A DNA stretch of 64,000 nucleotides from Ancylobacter gelatini (lineage in GTDB: Bacteria > Pseudomonadota > Alphaproteobacteria > Rhizobiales > Xanthobacteraceae). A program made the translations under genes and the position numbers. Of this stretch, positions 44,798 to 54,069 are shown in pieces. Under the pieces are notes generated by a model that saw only the letters and a list, made by a program, of their open reading frames with translations, was not told the DNA's origin and did no database searches. The first letter of the stretch is position 1, and each line of letters starts with the position of its first letter. The DNA lies in the NCBI RefSeq assembly GCF_022601675.1, contig NZ_JAKVIL010000001.1, positions 186,001-250,000 of the forward strand. The letters are read 5' to 3'.

Positions 44798-45706
44798 TCA
44801 GGGCGCGCGGTCCCGCTGTTCCATGCAGGCGCAGGCGTGGCGCACGGCCTGCGCCTGCATCAGCATCGCGACCGCCACCAGCTTCTCCAGCGCCACGATG
44901 AGTGCCGGCCGGGCGATCGCGCCGCCGCGCGGTTCGGGGCGGTGCACCAGCCCGGCCTGCTCGGCTTCCTGCAGCATGCCGACAATATGCGAGCGCGACA
45001 GCCGGAAATGCCGCGCGAGATGGGCGATAGGGCGCGGCGGGGCGCCGTGGCCGGTTTCCAGGAGCGACAAGGCGAGCACCATGCCGCCGTCGCGCTCCGT
45101 GAACATGGCGAGTTCCGGCACGTCGTCCACCATGCGCCAGCCCTCGCGGAACGGCAGGAGGAACGCGCTGATGAACGGCGCGAGAAAAGCGTGCTGATCG
45201 AGCCGCTCCAGCCCCTGTGTGCCCTCGGGCATCAGTCCGGCCATGGCCTCCAGCGTGCGGTGCCAGCGCTGGCGGTGGATCGCGATCAGCTTCTCGGTCG
45301 CGGCGAGCCGGTTGAGGCGCCGGTCGGGATCCGGCACGCTGGTGACGAGGCCCATCAGCCGGAAGGTCGCGAGCACAGCGCCGGCGCGGCCGGGGCTGCA
45401 CAGACCGAGGCCGGTGGCCTGCGCCTTCAGCCGGGTCGAGGTGAGCCCGCCGCGCGCGCTGCCGGTCAGCGACTCGAAATGCATGTCGAGCACCAGCAGC
45501 GAGAGGACGAAGCGTCCGCGGTCGTTCATCAGCCGGTTCAGCAGGTGGCTGCCGCTATAGGTGCTCACAATGCCGGCGGCGAAGGCGAGGGTGGCTTCGA
45601 CGAATGCCGGCTGCGCCCGCAATGCGGCGATGTCGGCCAGCAGAATGGCGCTCGATGCGCGCGCGCAGGCGGTAGGGAACGCGGAGGGTGAGCCGTAATT
45701 CGGCAA
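44798..45706 (-). CDS. Winged-helix protein of unknown role
   Basis: About 302 residues from TTG at 45706, which has GGAG upstream; an ATG at 45808 would add ~34 unconserved-looking residues. No signal peptide or strong membrane segment is seen. A helical first part is followed by a candidate helix-turn-helix (PIAHLARHFRLSRSHIVGMLQEAEQAGLV, ~225-255) like MarR/ROK winged helices. A regulator role is plausible but unproven; I do not recognise the family. Its upstream region is shared with the secreted-protein gene at 45851. Confidence 0.65.
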   Translation of the reverse strand: MPNYGSPSAFPTACARASSAILLADIAALRAQPAFVEATLAFAAGIVSTYSGSHLLNRLMNDRGRFVLSLLVLDMHFESLTGSARGGLTSTRLKAQATGLGLCSPGRAGAVLATFRLMGLVTSVPDPDRRLNRLAATEKLIAIHRQRWHRTLEAMAGLMPEGTQGLERLDQHAFLAPFISAFLLPFREGWRMVDDVPELAMFTERDGGMVLALSLLETGHGAPPRPIAHLARHFRLSRSHIVGMLQEAEQAGLVHRPEPRGGAIARPALIVALEKLVAVAMLMQAQAVRHACACMEQRDRAP

Positions 45707-45850
45707 CCTTGATACTCCAGTAGAGAATGGTGTTTCCCTAGCGGCAATATCGCTGGGCAATGCGACCAATCTTCGGCATTGATGACGGGATCTTTTTACC
45801 GAATGCATACGCGCCCCGTTTCAAGTCCAATGTCAACCCAAGGAAGCGCC

Positions 45851-46219
45851 ATGAAAAATCCGGGGATTTCCTCTGCCTTCGTCTCGCGCGGTGGTGCATG
45901 GGCGCTGCGCGCGCTCCTCGGCGCCGCGGCCCTTGCGCTGTTCGTCCCGGCTGGCAGCGGCCCGGCCGAAGCGGTGGTTTACTGCAACGGTCCCGGCGTG
46001 CCCGTCGGCTGCGTCGTGCGCCCGGCCGCTCCGGTGGCCCGCGCGGCGGTGGCCTGTACCCGGCCGGGCTATCCGGTTGGCTGCGTCGGCGGTGTCGGCG
46101 CTCCGGGCGTCGGTGTCGCGCCCGGCGTGGGCGTGGGCGCTCCCGGCGTGGGTGTTGCGCCGCGCGCCGGTTCGCCGGTCAATCGCGGCGGTCCGGTCAA
46201 TCGCGTCGGCGTGCACTGA
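45851..46219 (+). CDS. Secreted Gly/Val-rich repeat protein
   Basis: 122 residues. Signal peptide (~1-41, ending AEA), then YCNGPGVPVGCVVRP and CTRPGYPVGCV, two copies of a Cys-GYPVGCV-type motif, followed by low-complexity repeats of GVGVAPGVGVGAP. AAGGAAG lies before the ATG. It looks like a small envelope or exported protein; the two PVGC motifs suggest disulfides. Function unknown. Confidence 0.7.
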   Translation: MKNPGISSAFVSRGGAWALRALLGAAALALFVPAGSGPAEAVVYCNGPGVPVGCVVRPAAPVARAAVACTRPGYPVGCVGGVGAPGVGVAPGVGVGAPGVGVAPRAGSPVNRGGPVNRVGVH

Positions 46220-46259
46220 ACGCCGCCGACCTCATTCGTGTTTCGAAAGGGAAAACATC

Positions 46260-46559
46260 ATGAACATCCGTCTTATCTCGCGCGGCGCGCTCGTTGCCTC
46301 GGCGCTCGCTGCCGCCTCCATCCTCGCCGCCCCGCTCGCCCATGCCGACAAGGCGGCCGGCGACGCCTGCGCGGCTGGGCTGAACGCGGACGGCAAGGCG
46401 ATCTACGCCGCCGCGCTGCCCTCGCTGGGCTCGGCCGACCTTCGCACCGTGGTGACCAACACCACCAAGTCGCTGGTCGAGGGCGGCAAGGTCGCCATGG
46501 GCAGCGCCCGCTCCAATGCGCAGGCCGCCGGCAAGTGCCTGGAAGCCGCCAGCTCCTGA
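46260..46559 (+). CDS. Small periplasmic protein, two Cys, unknown
   Basis: 99 residues. Signal peptide (~1-29, ending AHA) and a helical mature part with two Cys (GDACAAGL and GKCLEAA) at its ends, as if joined by a disulfide. AAAGGG lies upstream of the ATG. It starts 40 bases after the Gly/Val-rich gene in the same direction. I do not recognise the family beyond its resemblance to small alphaproteobacterial secreted proteins. Confidence 0.7.
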   Translation: MNIRLISRGALVASALAAASILAAPLAHADKAAGDACAAGLNADGKAIYAAALPSLGSADLRTVVTNTTKSLVEGGKVAMGSARSNAQAAGKCLEAASS

Positions 46560-46613
46560 CGGGCGGCACCCGCTTCAGGTGTCCCGATCGCCGAATGAAC
46601 CGGGCGTAGCGCG

Positions 46614-46642
46614 TTGCGGGGCGGGCCACCGCCCTGCTATAC
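46614..46642 (+). promoter_or_regulatory. gatC promoter
   Basis: TTGCGG (46614-46619), 17 bases, CTATAC (46637-46642), 36 bases before the gatC ATG. Good spacing and position, pattern evidence only. Confidence 0.5.
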
Positions 46643-46678
46643 GGCGCGCGGTAGCAATTCAGCGTTCGGGATTTTGAG

Positions 46679-46966
46679 ATGGCGGTCGATCAGGCGACGG
46701 TCCGGCGGGTGGCGCGTCTTTCGCGCATTGCCGTGACCGAGGACGAGGTGGCCCATCTGCAGGGCGAGCTCAATGCCATTCTCGCCTTTGTGGATGAACT
46801 GGCGCAGGTGGATGTCTCCGGCGTCGAGCCGATGACCAGCGTCATCCCCATGACGCTGCCGATGCGCGCGGACGAGGTGACGGACGGGTTCTACCCCGCC
46901 CGTATCCTCGCCAACGCTCCCAATGCCGAGGACGGCTTCTTCGCCGTTCCCAAGGTTGTGGAGTGA
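46679..46966 (+). CDS. gatC: Asp-tRNA(Asn)/Glu-tRNA(Gln) amidotransferase subunit GatC
   Basis: 95 residues, normal length. [29 protein letters not shown] and [19 protein letters not shown] are GatC. It wraps around GatA and GatB and stabilises the transamidase that makes Gln-tRNA(Gln) and possibly Asn-tRNA(Asn). gatA follows, with its ATG five bases after the stop. Confidence 0.95.
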   Translation: MAVDQATVRRVARLSRIAVTEDEVAHLQGELNAILAFVDELAQVDVSGVEPMTSVIPMTLPMRADEVTDGFYPARILANAPNAEDGFFAVPKVVE

Positions 46967-46971
46967 GCGCG

Positions 46972-48453
46972 ATGACCGAACTGACCCGCCTCACCATCAC
47001 AGCCGCCCGCGAGGGGCTCGCCGAAGGCCGCTTTTCGGCCACCGAGCTGACGCAGGCCTATCTCGACGCCATGGCGCCGGCCGGCGCGCTCAACGCCTAT
47101 GTGCTGGCGACGCCGGAAAAGGCGCTGGCGATGGCGAAGGCCAGCGATGAACGGATCGCCAAGGGCGAGGCGCGCGCGCTGGAAGGCATCCCGCTCGGCA
47201 TCAAGGACATGTTCGCCACCGATGGCGTGCGCACCACGGCGTGCTCGAACATCCTCAAGAACTTCGTGCCGACCTACGAATCGACCGTCACCTCGCAGCT
47301 CTGGCGCGACGGAGCGGTGCTGCTCGGCAAGCTGAACCAGGACGAGTTCGCCATGGGCTCGTCCACCGAATCGAGCGCCTTCGGCCCGGCCGTGAACCCG
47401 TGGCGGCGCAAGGGCTCTGACAAGACGCTGGTGCCCGGTGGCTCCTCCGGCGGCTCGGCGGCGGCGGTGGCGGCGCATATCTGCGCGGGCGCGGCCGGCA
47501 CCGATACCGGCGGCTCGATCCGCCAGCCCGCGGCCTTTACCGGCACGGTCGGCATCAAGCCGACCTATGGCCGCTGCTCGCGCTGGGGCATCATCGCCTA
47601 CGCTTCCTCGCTGGACCAGGCCGGCCCGATCGCCCGCTCGGTGAACGATGCGGCGCTGCTGCTGCGCTCCATGGCCGGCCACGACCCCAAGGATTCCACC
47701 AGCGCCAACCTTCCCGTGCCGGACTACCAGCAGGCGGTGGGCGCGTCGGTAAAGGGCAAGCGCATCGGCATTCCGAAGGAATATCGCGTCGACGGCATGT
47801 CGGCCGAGATCGCCGCTCTGTGGGACAAGGGCGCGGACATGTTGCGCGAGGCGGGGGCGGAGATCGTCGAGATCAGCCTCCCGCACACCAAATATGCGCT
47901 GCCGGCCTATTACATCGTGGCGTTGGCCGAAGCCTCGTCCAACCTCGCGCGCTATGACGGCGTGCGCTATGGCGAGCGCGTGCCGGGCCGCGACATCATC
48001 GACATGTACGAGAAGACCCGCGCCGGCGGCTTCGGCGACGAGGTTCGCCGGCGCATCATGATCGGCACCTATGTGCTGTCGGCCGGCTATTACGATGCCT
48101 ATTACCTCAAGGCCCAGAAGGTGCGCACCCTGCTCAAGCGCGACTTCGAGAACGCCTTCGCCGACGGCGTCGACGCGGTGCTGGCGCCAGCCACGCCGTC
48201 GCCGGCCTTCGGCATCGGCGAGAAATCGGGCGCCGATCCGGTGGAGATGTATCTCCAGGACGTGTTCACCGTGACACTCAACATGGCCGGCCTGCCGGGC
48301 ATCGCCGTGCCGGCCGGGCTGTCCTCCGACGGCCTGCCGCTGGGCTTGCAGCTCATCGGCCGTCCGTTCGGCGAGGAGGGGCTGTTCTCGCTCGGCCAGG
48401 TGATCGAGGAGGCGGCCGGCCGCTTCCCGTGCCCCGATCATTGGTGGAAGTAA
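46972..48453 (+). CDS. gatA: Asp-tRNA(Asn)/Glu-tRNA(Gln) amidotransferase subunit GatA
   Basis: 493 residues. Amidase signature with catalytic Ser-cisSer-Lys: [10 protein letters not shown] (Lys), [15 protein letters not shown] and [14 protein letters not shown]. It releases ammonia from glutamine and channels it to GatB. The ATG at 46972 has GGAG eight bases upstream; a GTG at 46963 is in frame and overlaps gatC. The stop TAA overlaps the chorismate mutase ATG (TAATG). Confidence 0.96.
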   Translation: MTELTRLTITAAREGLAEGRFSATELTQAYLDAMAPAGALNAYVLATPEKALAMAKASDERIAKGEARALEGIPLGIKDMFATDGVRTTACSNILKNFVPTYESTVTSQLWRDGAVLLGKLNQDEFAMGSSTESSAFGPAVNPWRRKGSDKTLVPGGSSGGSAAAVAAHICAGAAGTDTGGSIRQPAAFTGTVGIKPTYGRCSRWGIIAYASSLDQAGPIARSVNDAALLLRSMAGHDPKDSTSANLPVPDYQQAVGASVKGKRIGIPKEYRVDGMSAEIAALWDKGADMLREAGAEIVEISLPHTKYALPAYYIVALAEASSNLARYDGVRYGERVPGRDIIDMYEKTRAGGFGDEVRRRIMIGTYVLSAGYYDAYYLKAQKVRTLLKRDFENAFADGVDAVLAPATPSPAFGIGEKSGADPVEMYLQDVFTVTLNMAGLPGIAVPAGLSSDGLPLGLQLIGRPFGEEGLFSLGQVIEEAAGRFPCPDHWWK

Positions 48454-48749
48454 TGGCGCGCCGGCTGCCTGAAAACGAAGCCGCGCTGCTGCCGTTCCGG
48501 GCGGAGATCGACCGGATCGACGCGCAGATCGTCGAGCTTCTGGCGCGGCGCTTCGAGGTGGTGAAGCACGTCATCGCCGTGAAGAAGACCGAGGGGCTGG
48601 CGGCACTGCTGCCCGAGCGCGTCGAGGATGTGGTCGAGAAGGTCTGCGCGCAGGCCGAGACCCAGGGCGTGCCGCCGGAGCTGGTCGAGAAGCTCTGGCG
48701 CATCCTGATCCAGTGGGTCATCGACTATGAGAACGAGCGGCTGGGCTGA
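48453..48749 (+). CDS. Chorismate mutase (AroQ type II domain)
   Basis: 98 residues, all helical. PFRAEIDRIDAQIVELLARRFEVVKHVIAVKK holds the AroQ Arg and Lys residues that bind chorismate, followed by LPERVEDVVEKVCAQAE and KLWRILIQWVIDYE. It converts chorismate to prephenate for Phe/Tyr, or may be a salicylate or aminodeoxychorismate-type relative. It is coupled to gatA by a TAATG overlap, so it is expressed with the transamidase. Confidence 0.88.
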   Translation: MARRLPENEAALLPFRAEIDRIDAQIVELLARRFEVVKHVIAVKKTEGLAALLPERVEDVVEKVCAQAETQGVPPELVEKLWRILIQWVIDYENERLG

Positions 48750-48780
48750 GCCCGGCCGCGCTCTCTTCCAAGGCTCGGCG

Positions 48781-49074
48781 TCAGCGATCCAGCGCGTGAA
48801 CCGCTTCGCTGAGCGTCTCCTGTTCCATCGACACCTGACGCGCCGCCCAATCGGTGAAATGCGCCGCGTTCCGGCAGAAGCCGGGGACGGATGCGTGGTC
48901 GGGCGCGGTTTCCAGCCAGTCGCGGCAGGTCTCCCCGGAACGGCAGCCGAGACAGCGCTGGGCGCCGCCGCGCAGTTCGTCATTGGAGATGAGGGGGAAT
49001 TGAGGGTCGAAGCCGGCCCGTTCCATCATGGCGCGGAACAGCGCCAGCCTTTCGTCGATCGTATCGATGTGCAT
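48781..49074 (-). CDS. DUF6455 Cys-rich protein
   Basis: 97 residues. GGAQRCLGCRSGETCRDWLE and FCRNAAHFTDWAARQ are the DUF6455 pattern, with four Cys that could hold a metal or an iron-sulfur cluster. AAGGAGG lies just before the ATG at 49074. It is convergent with the chorismate mutase gene and lies downstream of the lactate permease terminator, so it has its own promoter or depends on read-through. Function unknown. Confidence 0.8.
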   Translation of the reverse strand: MHIDTIDERLALFRAMMERAGFDPQFPLISNDELRGGAQRCLGCRSGETCRDWLETAPDHASVPGFCRNAAHFTDWAARQVSMEQETLSEAVHALDR

Positions 49075-49184
49075 GTGACGCCTCCTTCGTGACGGACTGT
49101 GCCGGCAGCATGAGGCGAGGGCGCCGCAGCGTTGTTGATCTGTCGCAATTTTCCCGGAAAAGCCGGCCGCCATGCGCGCCGGAC

Positions 49185-49219
49185 AAAGAAAAACGGCGAC
49201 CGGGGGAGTCCCGGTCGCC
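49185..49219 (-). terminator. Terminator of the lactate permease gene
   Basis: On the minus strand GGCGACCGGG (49219-49210) pairs with CCCGGTCGCC (49204-49195) around five bases, followed by GTTTTTCTTT. It is a strong intrinsic terminator 27 bases after the permease stop. Confidence 0.9.
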
Positions 49220-49245
49220 GCGAAGACTAGGCACGATCCGGCGTG

Positions 49246-50940
49246 TCAGCGCACGGTGAGCGGATCGCCGAGGCCGAACACGTAGAACCCCAGCACCAGA
49301 ATCAGGCCAGTCAGGCACAGATAATAGATGGTCGGCAGGATGGTGATGCGCAGCGTCGCGCCTTCCCGGCCGAGCAGGCCGACCGTGGCGGACGCCGCGA
49401 CCACGTTGTGGATCGCGATCATGTTGCCGGCGGCGGCACCGACCGACTGACCGGCCACCATCAGCGCCGACGAGATGCCCAGGCCCTGCGCCACCGAGAA
49501 CTGGAACTGGCTCAGCATCAGGTTGCTGACCGTGTTCGAGCCCGCGAGGAACGCGCCCAGTGCGCCGATGGAGGGAGCGAAGAACGGATAGACCGCGCCC
49601 ACCTGCGTCGACACCCACTCTGCGACCAGCACGGGCATGCTGTCGAAGCCGCTGGCATTGACGCCCGAATTGATCATCACGCGCACCATCGGCACGGTGA
49701 AAATCAGCACGAAACCGGCGCCGAGCAGCGTGCCGGTGCTCTCATGAACCGCCCTGGCGAAGCCGGAGAACGACATGCGGTGCAGGAAGAAGGTGAGCAG
49801 GCAGACCAGGACCAGAAGGCCGCCCGGCGAGAACAGGATCGGGAAATCGCCGTTGATGCCCGTTTCGCCCATGATGCCGACCACCGGTACGGTCGCGGCC
49901 TTCAGCGCGCTACCGATCGAGGGGATGGTGCGGCTGATCACCAGCACGACGGCGAGGATCACATAGGGGGCCCACGCCAGGGCAAGCGGGATGGTGCGCT
50001 TGGCCAGATTGTCGAGCTTGATGTCGACCGCGCCGAACCACTCCTTGGGCCATTCCGACGGCGGCGCGAAGTCCCAGCTGTCCTTGGGAATCAGGAAACG
50101 GGCACGGGCCGCGGCCGTCATCAGGGCGAGGCCGACGAGGCCGCCGATCAGCGAGGGGAATTCCGCGCCGAGGAAGACGGCGGAGGCGACATAGGGGATG
50201 GTCATCGCGAACGCGCCGAGAATGGCGAACGGCGCGATGGACAGGCCTTCGGTCCAGGACTTGTTGCGACCGAAGAAGCGGGTCATCACCACGATCAGGA
50301 ACAGCGGCATCAGCGTGCCGCAAATGGCGTGAATGATGGCGACTTCCGAGGTGATGACGTGGAAGAACGCCTGCCATGAGGAGCCGGCCTCAGTGAGCCG
50401 GGCCGTGATCGCGGCCTGGTCGAGGCCGGTCTGCACGCCGACGATCAGCGGCGTGCCGACCGCGCCGAACGACACGGGCGTCGACTGGATCATCATGCCG
50501 AACACGACGGCGGCCATCGCCGGGAAGCCGACGGCCACCATCAGCGGCGCCGCGACGGCGGCCGGGGTGCCGAAGCCGGAGGCGCCCTCGATGAAGGAGC
50601 CGAACAGCCACGCGATGAGGATGACCTGCACGCGCCGATCCGGGCTGATCGACGTGAAGCCGGCGCGGATCGTGGAGATGGCGCCCGAATGCTTGAGGGT
50701 GTTCAGCAGCAATATGGCGCCGAAAATGATCCACAGCAGGCCGATGGTCTGGATGAGGCCCTGCAGGGACGAGGCGATGACCCGGTTGGCGCTCACGCCC
50801 CACACGAACAGCGCGATGACCACGGCCATGGCGTAGGTGATCGGCATCACGATACGGGCGGGAATACGAAAACCGATCAGCAATACGCCAGCGGAAAGAA
50901 TCGGCAAGAAGGCCAATAATGCGAGTAGTCCGGTCGACAT
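49246..50940 (-). CDS. L-lactate permease (LctP/LldP family)
   Basis: 564 residues with about twelve to fourteen membrane helices. [29 protein letters not shown] (here [19 protein letters not shown]) is the family signature, and [23 protein letters not shown] [17 protein letters not shown] lies near the C-terminus. It takes up lactate or glycolate by proton symport. AAGGAGG lies nine bases before the ATG. A palindromic site overlaps its promoter (51044-51066). No lactate dehydrogenase or regulator gene is beside it. Confidence 0.93.
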   Translation of the reverse strand: MSTGLLALLAFLPILSAGVLLIGFRIPARIVMPITYAMAVVIALFVWGVSANRVIASSLQGLIQTIGLLWIIFGAILLLNTLKHSGAISTIRAGFTSISPDRRVQVILIAWLFGSFIEGASGFGTPAAVAAPLMVAVGFPAMAAVVFGMMIQSTPVSFGAVGTPLIVGVQTGLDQAAITARLTEAGSSWQAFFHVITSEVAIIHAICGTLMPLFLIVVMTRFFGRNKSWTEGLSIAPFAILGAFAMTIPYVASAVFLGAEFPSLIGGLVGLALMTAAARARFLIPKDSWDFAPPSEWPKEWFGAVDIKLDNLAKRTIPLALAWAPYVILAVVLVISRTIPSIGSALKAATVPVVGIMGETGINGDFPILFSPGGLLVLVCLLTFFLHRMSFSGFARAVHESTGTLLGAGFVLIFTVPMVRVMINSGVNASGFDSMPVLVAEWVSTQVGAVYPFFAPSIGALGAFLAGSNTVSNLMLSQFQFSVAQGLGISSALMVAGQSVGAAAGNMIAIHNVVAASATVGLLGREGATLRITILPTIYYLCLTGLILVLGFYVFGLGDPLTVR

Positions 50941-51291
50941 CCGACGTTTTCCTCCTTGGGTGTCAGGCTTTTTATTGCCCTTGGAGCCATGGGGCCTTTT
51001 TAGAGATGATGCCTGAAACGAGACGCTCCGCCGTTCAGCTATAATTGGTAAAATGAACTAACCAATATAGGCCGATGGTCTAATTTCTTCGTCGAAGGCG
51101 AATTTTGGCGCAATTGTGATGGGCCATGACATGCGCGGCGCCTGAATCGCCCGCCATCGGCGTGTCGGTGCGTACCTGACCACCGAGCCGTTTGTCAGCG
51201 TGCCGGTTGTCAGGACAGTCGTCTGTTGTATAGGAAACGGCATGCCGTGAGCCGCCTCGTCATGGGCGGCGCGATGGAACAGGTTGACGCG
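50941..51291. other. 351-base divergent region between lactate permease and gatB
   Basis: Besides the palindrome at 51044-51066 this gap has the permease leader and the region before gatB. A perfect TATAAT (51040-51045) reads on the plus strand, but no good -35 lies 17 bases before it. No gene is seen. Confidence 0.5.
51044..51066. promoter_or_regulatory. Palindromic operator overlapping the lactate permease promoter
   Basis: ATTGGT (51044-51049), 11 bases, ACCAAT (51061-51066). On the minus strand TTGGTT and TATAGC 16 bases later form a plausible promoter lying in the same bases. GntR/FadR-type regulators such as LldR bind TTGGT..ACCAA palindromes at lactate genes. No regulator gene of that class lies in the window. 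Confidence 0.55.
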
Positions 51292-52767
51292 ATGAACATG
51301 CACGCCCGCCCCGCAGACCCGAAGAAGCTGATCAAGGGCGCGACCGGCGACTGGGAGGTCGTCATCGGCATGGAAATCCATGCGCAGGTGACGTCGAACT
51401 CGAAGCTGTTCTCCGGCGCCTCCACCGAATTCGGCGGCGATCCCAATTCGCACGTCTCGCTGGTCGATGCCGCCATGCCCGGCATGCTGCCGGTGATCAA
51501 CGAGGAATGCGTGAAGCAGGCGGTGCGCACCGGCCTGGGGCTGAAGGCGCAGATCAACAACCGCTCGGTGTTCGACCGGAAGAACTATTTCTACCCGGAC
51601 CTGCCGCAGGGCTACCAGATCAGCCAGTTCAAGCACCCGATCGTCGGCGAGGGCGTGGTGCTGGTCGACACGGCGGACGGGCAGATCGAGGTCGGGATCG
51701 AGCGGCTGCATCTGGAGCAGGATGCCGGCAAGTCGATTCACGACCTGCATCCGAGCCAGTCCCTGGTCGACCTCAACCGTTCCGGCGTCGCGCTGATGGA
51801 GATCGTCTCCAAGCCGGACCTGCGCTCCTCCGAGGAAGCCAAGGCCTATGTGACCAAGCTGCGCACCATCCTGCGCTATCTCGGCACTTGCGACGGCGAC
51901 ATGGAGAAGGGCAGCCTGCGCGCCGACGTGAACGTCTCGGTGCGCAAGCCGGGCGACGATTTCGGCACGCGCTGCGAGATCAAGAACGTCAACTCGATCC
52001 GCTTCATCGGCCAGGCGATCGAGGTCGAGGCACGCCGCCAGATCGGCATCATCGAGGATGGCGGCACCATCGACCAGGAAACCCGCCTGTTCGACCCCGG
52101 CCGGGGCGAGACCCGCTCGATGCGCTCCAAGGAAGAAGCGCATGATTACCGCTATTTTCCCGACCCGGACCTGTTGCCGCTGGAATTCGACGACGCCTTC
52201 GTCGAGGCGCTGAAAGTCCATCTCCCGGAACTGCCGGACGAGAAGAAGGCGCGCTTCGTCGCCAGCTACGGCCTCTCGGCCTATGACGCCGACGTGCTGG
52301 TCGCCGAGAAGGACACCGCCGACTATTACGAGGCCGCCGCCAAGGGGCGCGATGCCAAGGCGGTGGCGAACTTCACCATCAACGAGCTGTTCGGGCGACT
52401 GAACAAGGAAGGCAAGGACATCTCCTCCTCGCCGGTCTCGGCCGACCAGATCGGGGCCATCGTCGACCTGATCGCCGACGGCACCATCTCCGGCAAGATC
52501 GCCAAGGACCTGTTCGAGATCGTGTTCACCGAGGGCGGCGATCCCCGCGCGGTGGTGGAAGCGCGCGGCATGAAGCAGGTGACCGACACCGGCGCCATCG
52601 AGGCGGCCGTCGACGCCATCATCGCCGCCAACCCGGACAAGGTGCAGCAGGTGCTGGCCAAGCCGACCATGCTGGGCTGGTTCGTCGGGCAGGTGATGAA
52701 GTCCACCGGCGGCAAGGCCAACCCGCAGGCGGTGAACGACCTGTTGAAGGCGAAGCTCGGAATCTGA
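51292..52767 (+). CDS. gatB: Asp-tRNA(Asn)/Glu-tRNA(Gln) amidotransferase subunit GatB
   Basis: About 491 residues. [54 protein letters not shown] and the C-terminal tRNA-binding YqeY-like tail ([18 protein letters not shown]) are GatB. It phosphorylates the misacylated tRNA and receives ammonia from GatA. The start is uncertain; several in-frame ATGs lie at 51226-51292 and the last is chosen by homology. It is 2.5 kb from gatCA, with minus-strand genes between. Confidence 0.95.
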   Translation: MNMHARPADPKKLIKGATGDWEVVIGMEIHAQVTSNSKLFSGASTEFGGDPNSHVSLVDAAMPGMLPVINEECVKQAVRTGLGLKAQINNRSVFDRKNYFYPDLPQGYQISQFKHPIVGEGVVLVDTADGQIEVGIERLHLEQDAGKSIHDLHPSQSLVDLNRSGVALMEIVSKPDLRSSEEAKAYVTKLRTILRYLGTCDGDMEKGSLRADVNVSVRKPGDDFGTRCEIKNVNSIRFIGQAIEVEARRQIGIIEDGGTIDQETRLFDPGRGETRSMRSKEEAHDYRYFPDPDLLPLEFDDAFVEALKVHLPELPDEKKARFVASYGLSAYDADVLVAEKDTADYYEAAAKGRDAKAVANFTINELFGRLNKEGKDISSSPVSADQIGAIVDLIADGTISGKIAKDLFEIVFTEGGDPRAVVEARGMKQVTDTGAIEAAVDAIIAANPDKVQQVLAKPTMLGWFVGQVMKSTGGKANPQAVNDLLKAKLGI

Positions 52768-52821
52768 TTCCCCCCGCGCCGGCGCATTCCCGTGCGCCGC
52801 CTGCGCGACATCGACCGCCAT

Positions 52822-52887
52822 CCCCGGGCTTGACCCCGGGGGGCCAGTTTCCGGGTGCGTCAGGTCTGGCAGGGGCGGCCCCTGCCA
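52822..52887. repeat. Two hairpins (REP-like) between gatB and a GNAT gene
   Basis: CCCCGGG (52822-52828) pairs with CCCGGGG (52835-52841). TGGCAGGGG (52867-52875) pairs perfectly with CCCCTGCCA (52879-52887) around three bases. The first (CCCCGGGCTTGACCCCGGGG) resembles a palindromic element repeated in many Hyphomicrobiales genomes. There is no T tract. Confidence 0.5.
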
Positions 52888-52909
52888 TGACAGCAAGGGG
52901 GACGGCCAG

Positions 52910-53410
52910 ATGACCGAAGCCGACAATGCCGCCGTGGCGCCTGTCGCGCGCGACGCCCTCATTATCGAGCCCGCCAGCCGCGCGGATCTGGCCGACATCA
53001 TCGCCATCCTCGCCGCCGAGACGCTGCTCGGGGTGCGCGACAGCACGGATCCGGCCGACCTGCCGGCCTATGAGCGCGCCTTCGAGGACATCGCGCAGGA
53101 CCCGCGCACCACGATTTATGTGGCAAAGCGCGAGGGGAGGGTGCTCGGCACCTTCCAACTCGTGCTGATGCGGGCGCTGACGCGCCGGGGCGCGCTGCTG
53201 GCGATCGCCGAGGCGGTGCAGGTGCACCCGGAGGCGCGCGGCATGGGGGTCGGCCGCGCGATGATGGATTTTGCCATAGCGGAGGCGAAGCGGCGCGGAG
53301 CCGGCTCGCTGCAGCTCACCTCGAACAAGCAGCGGCTGGATGCCCACCGCTTCTACGAGCGCGCCGGCTTCGAGCGCCGGCATGAAGGCTTCAAAATCGA
53401 TTTCTATTGA
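52910..53410 (+). CDS. GNAT family N-acetyltransferase
   Basis: 166 residues. AIAEAVQVHPEARGMGVGRAMMDFAIAEAKRRG is the acetyl-CoA-binding motif A (RGxGxG/A-type) and LQLTSNKQRLDAHRFYERAGF motif B. GGGGGA precedes the ATG. The substrate is unknown. It stands alone after the hairpin pair. Confidence 0.87.
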   Translation: MTEADNAAVAPVARDALIIEPASRADLADIIAILAAETLLGVRDSTDPADLPAYERAFEDIAQDPRTTIYVAKREGRVLGTFQLVLMRALTRRGALLAIAEAVQVHPEARGMGVGRAMMDFAIAEAKRRGAGSLQLTSNKQRLDAHRFYERAGFERRHEGFKIDFY

Positions 53411-53424
53411 GCCGGCAAAATAAC

Positions 53425-54069
53425 CTAGAGGCACTTCGCCATGAAGACGTGCCAGGCCTTGGCGCCGCTAAGGTTGTTCCTGGCCTTGTAGTCCTGCCAC
53501 TGCGCATTGCAGCGGGTGAGCGCGGCCTTGTCGCTCTCGCTGTCCTGCTCCTCGCGCGCGGCGGCGGGCTTCGGCGCGGGCTTCGCGGGTGCCGGCTTCT
53601 CCGTTGCCAGCGGCTTGGCGCCGGCGCTCGGCACCGAGGTGCGGCTTCCGGTGGCGGCGCCCTTCGGCGCCGTGCCCGCCATGCAGGACTGCGAGAACTC
53701 GCGATAGGTGAGATCGCCGGTCTGGTCCTTCGCCTTCATGTCGTTCCAGCGCGCCGCGCAGTCCTTGGCGGAGGCGCCGCCGGTGGCGGGCGTCGCGCTC
53801 GCGGCGGGGGTGCTTGTGGCGGGCTTGGGCGCCGGGGCGGAGGAGGGCGCCGCATTGGCGGTGCATTGCTGGAAGAACTGGCGATAGGTGAGATCGCCGG
53901 TCTGGTCCTTGGCCTTCATCTCGTTCCAGCGCTCGGAACACTGCTTCATCACCGCCGAACTCTGGGCGTTCGCGGGTGCCGCAAGGGCAAGGGCGGCGAG
54001 TGCGGCGGCGGCAAACAGGCTGCGCGCAGCACGGTTCCGGGGGGAGGAGAAGGCATTCAGGACCGGCAT
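53425..54069 (-). CDS. Secreted protein with three PsiF-like Cys repeats
   Basis: 214 residues. Signal peptide (~1-35, ending PANA), then three copies of a Cys-W-helix-Cys unit: CSERWNEMKAKDQTG..FFQQC, CAARWNDMKAKDQTG..FSQSC and CNAQWQDYKARNNLS..FMAKC, separated by Ala/Pro/Thr-rich linkers. The unit resembles PsiF repeats (C..x..GxxRxxFMxxC), with two Cys per unit that should form a disulfide. The first two units are nearly identical in DNA as well. Periplasmic; role unknown. A one-repeat paralogue lies just upstream at 54223. Confidence 0.8.
   Translation of the reverse strand: MPVLNAFSSPRNRAARSLFAAAALAALALAAPANAQSSAVMKQCSERWNEMKAKDQTGDLTYRQFFQQCTANAAPSSAPAPKPATSTPAASATPATGGASAKDCAARWNDMKAKDQTGDLTYREFSQSCMAGTAPKGAATGSRTSVPSAGAKPLATEKPAPAKPAPKPAAAREEQDSESDKAALTRCNAQWQDYKARNNLSGAKAWHVFMAKCL
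53701..53931. repeat. Internal direct repeat, 51 bases, 180-base period
   Basis: Bases 53701-53751 and 53881-53931 match at 49 of 51 positions, exactly 180 bases (60 codons) apart. They code for the MKAKDQTGDLTYR block in two of the three repeats of the PsiF-like protein. This indicates a recent in-frame duplication, or gene conversion between the units. Confidence 0.9.

Noticed and set aside
49085-49184. Small gene between the lactate permease terminator and the DUF6455 gene
   Set aside because: The frame merely extends the DUF6455 gene upstream; AAGGAGG fixes the start at 49074.
51058-53046. 662-codon minus-strand frame
   Set aside because: Antisense to gatB and the GNAT gene, with no recognisable domain.
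53701-53931. CRISPR-like spaced repeat
   Set aside because: Only two copies, 180 bases apart, inside a coding gene and in frame; it is a protein repeat.
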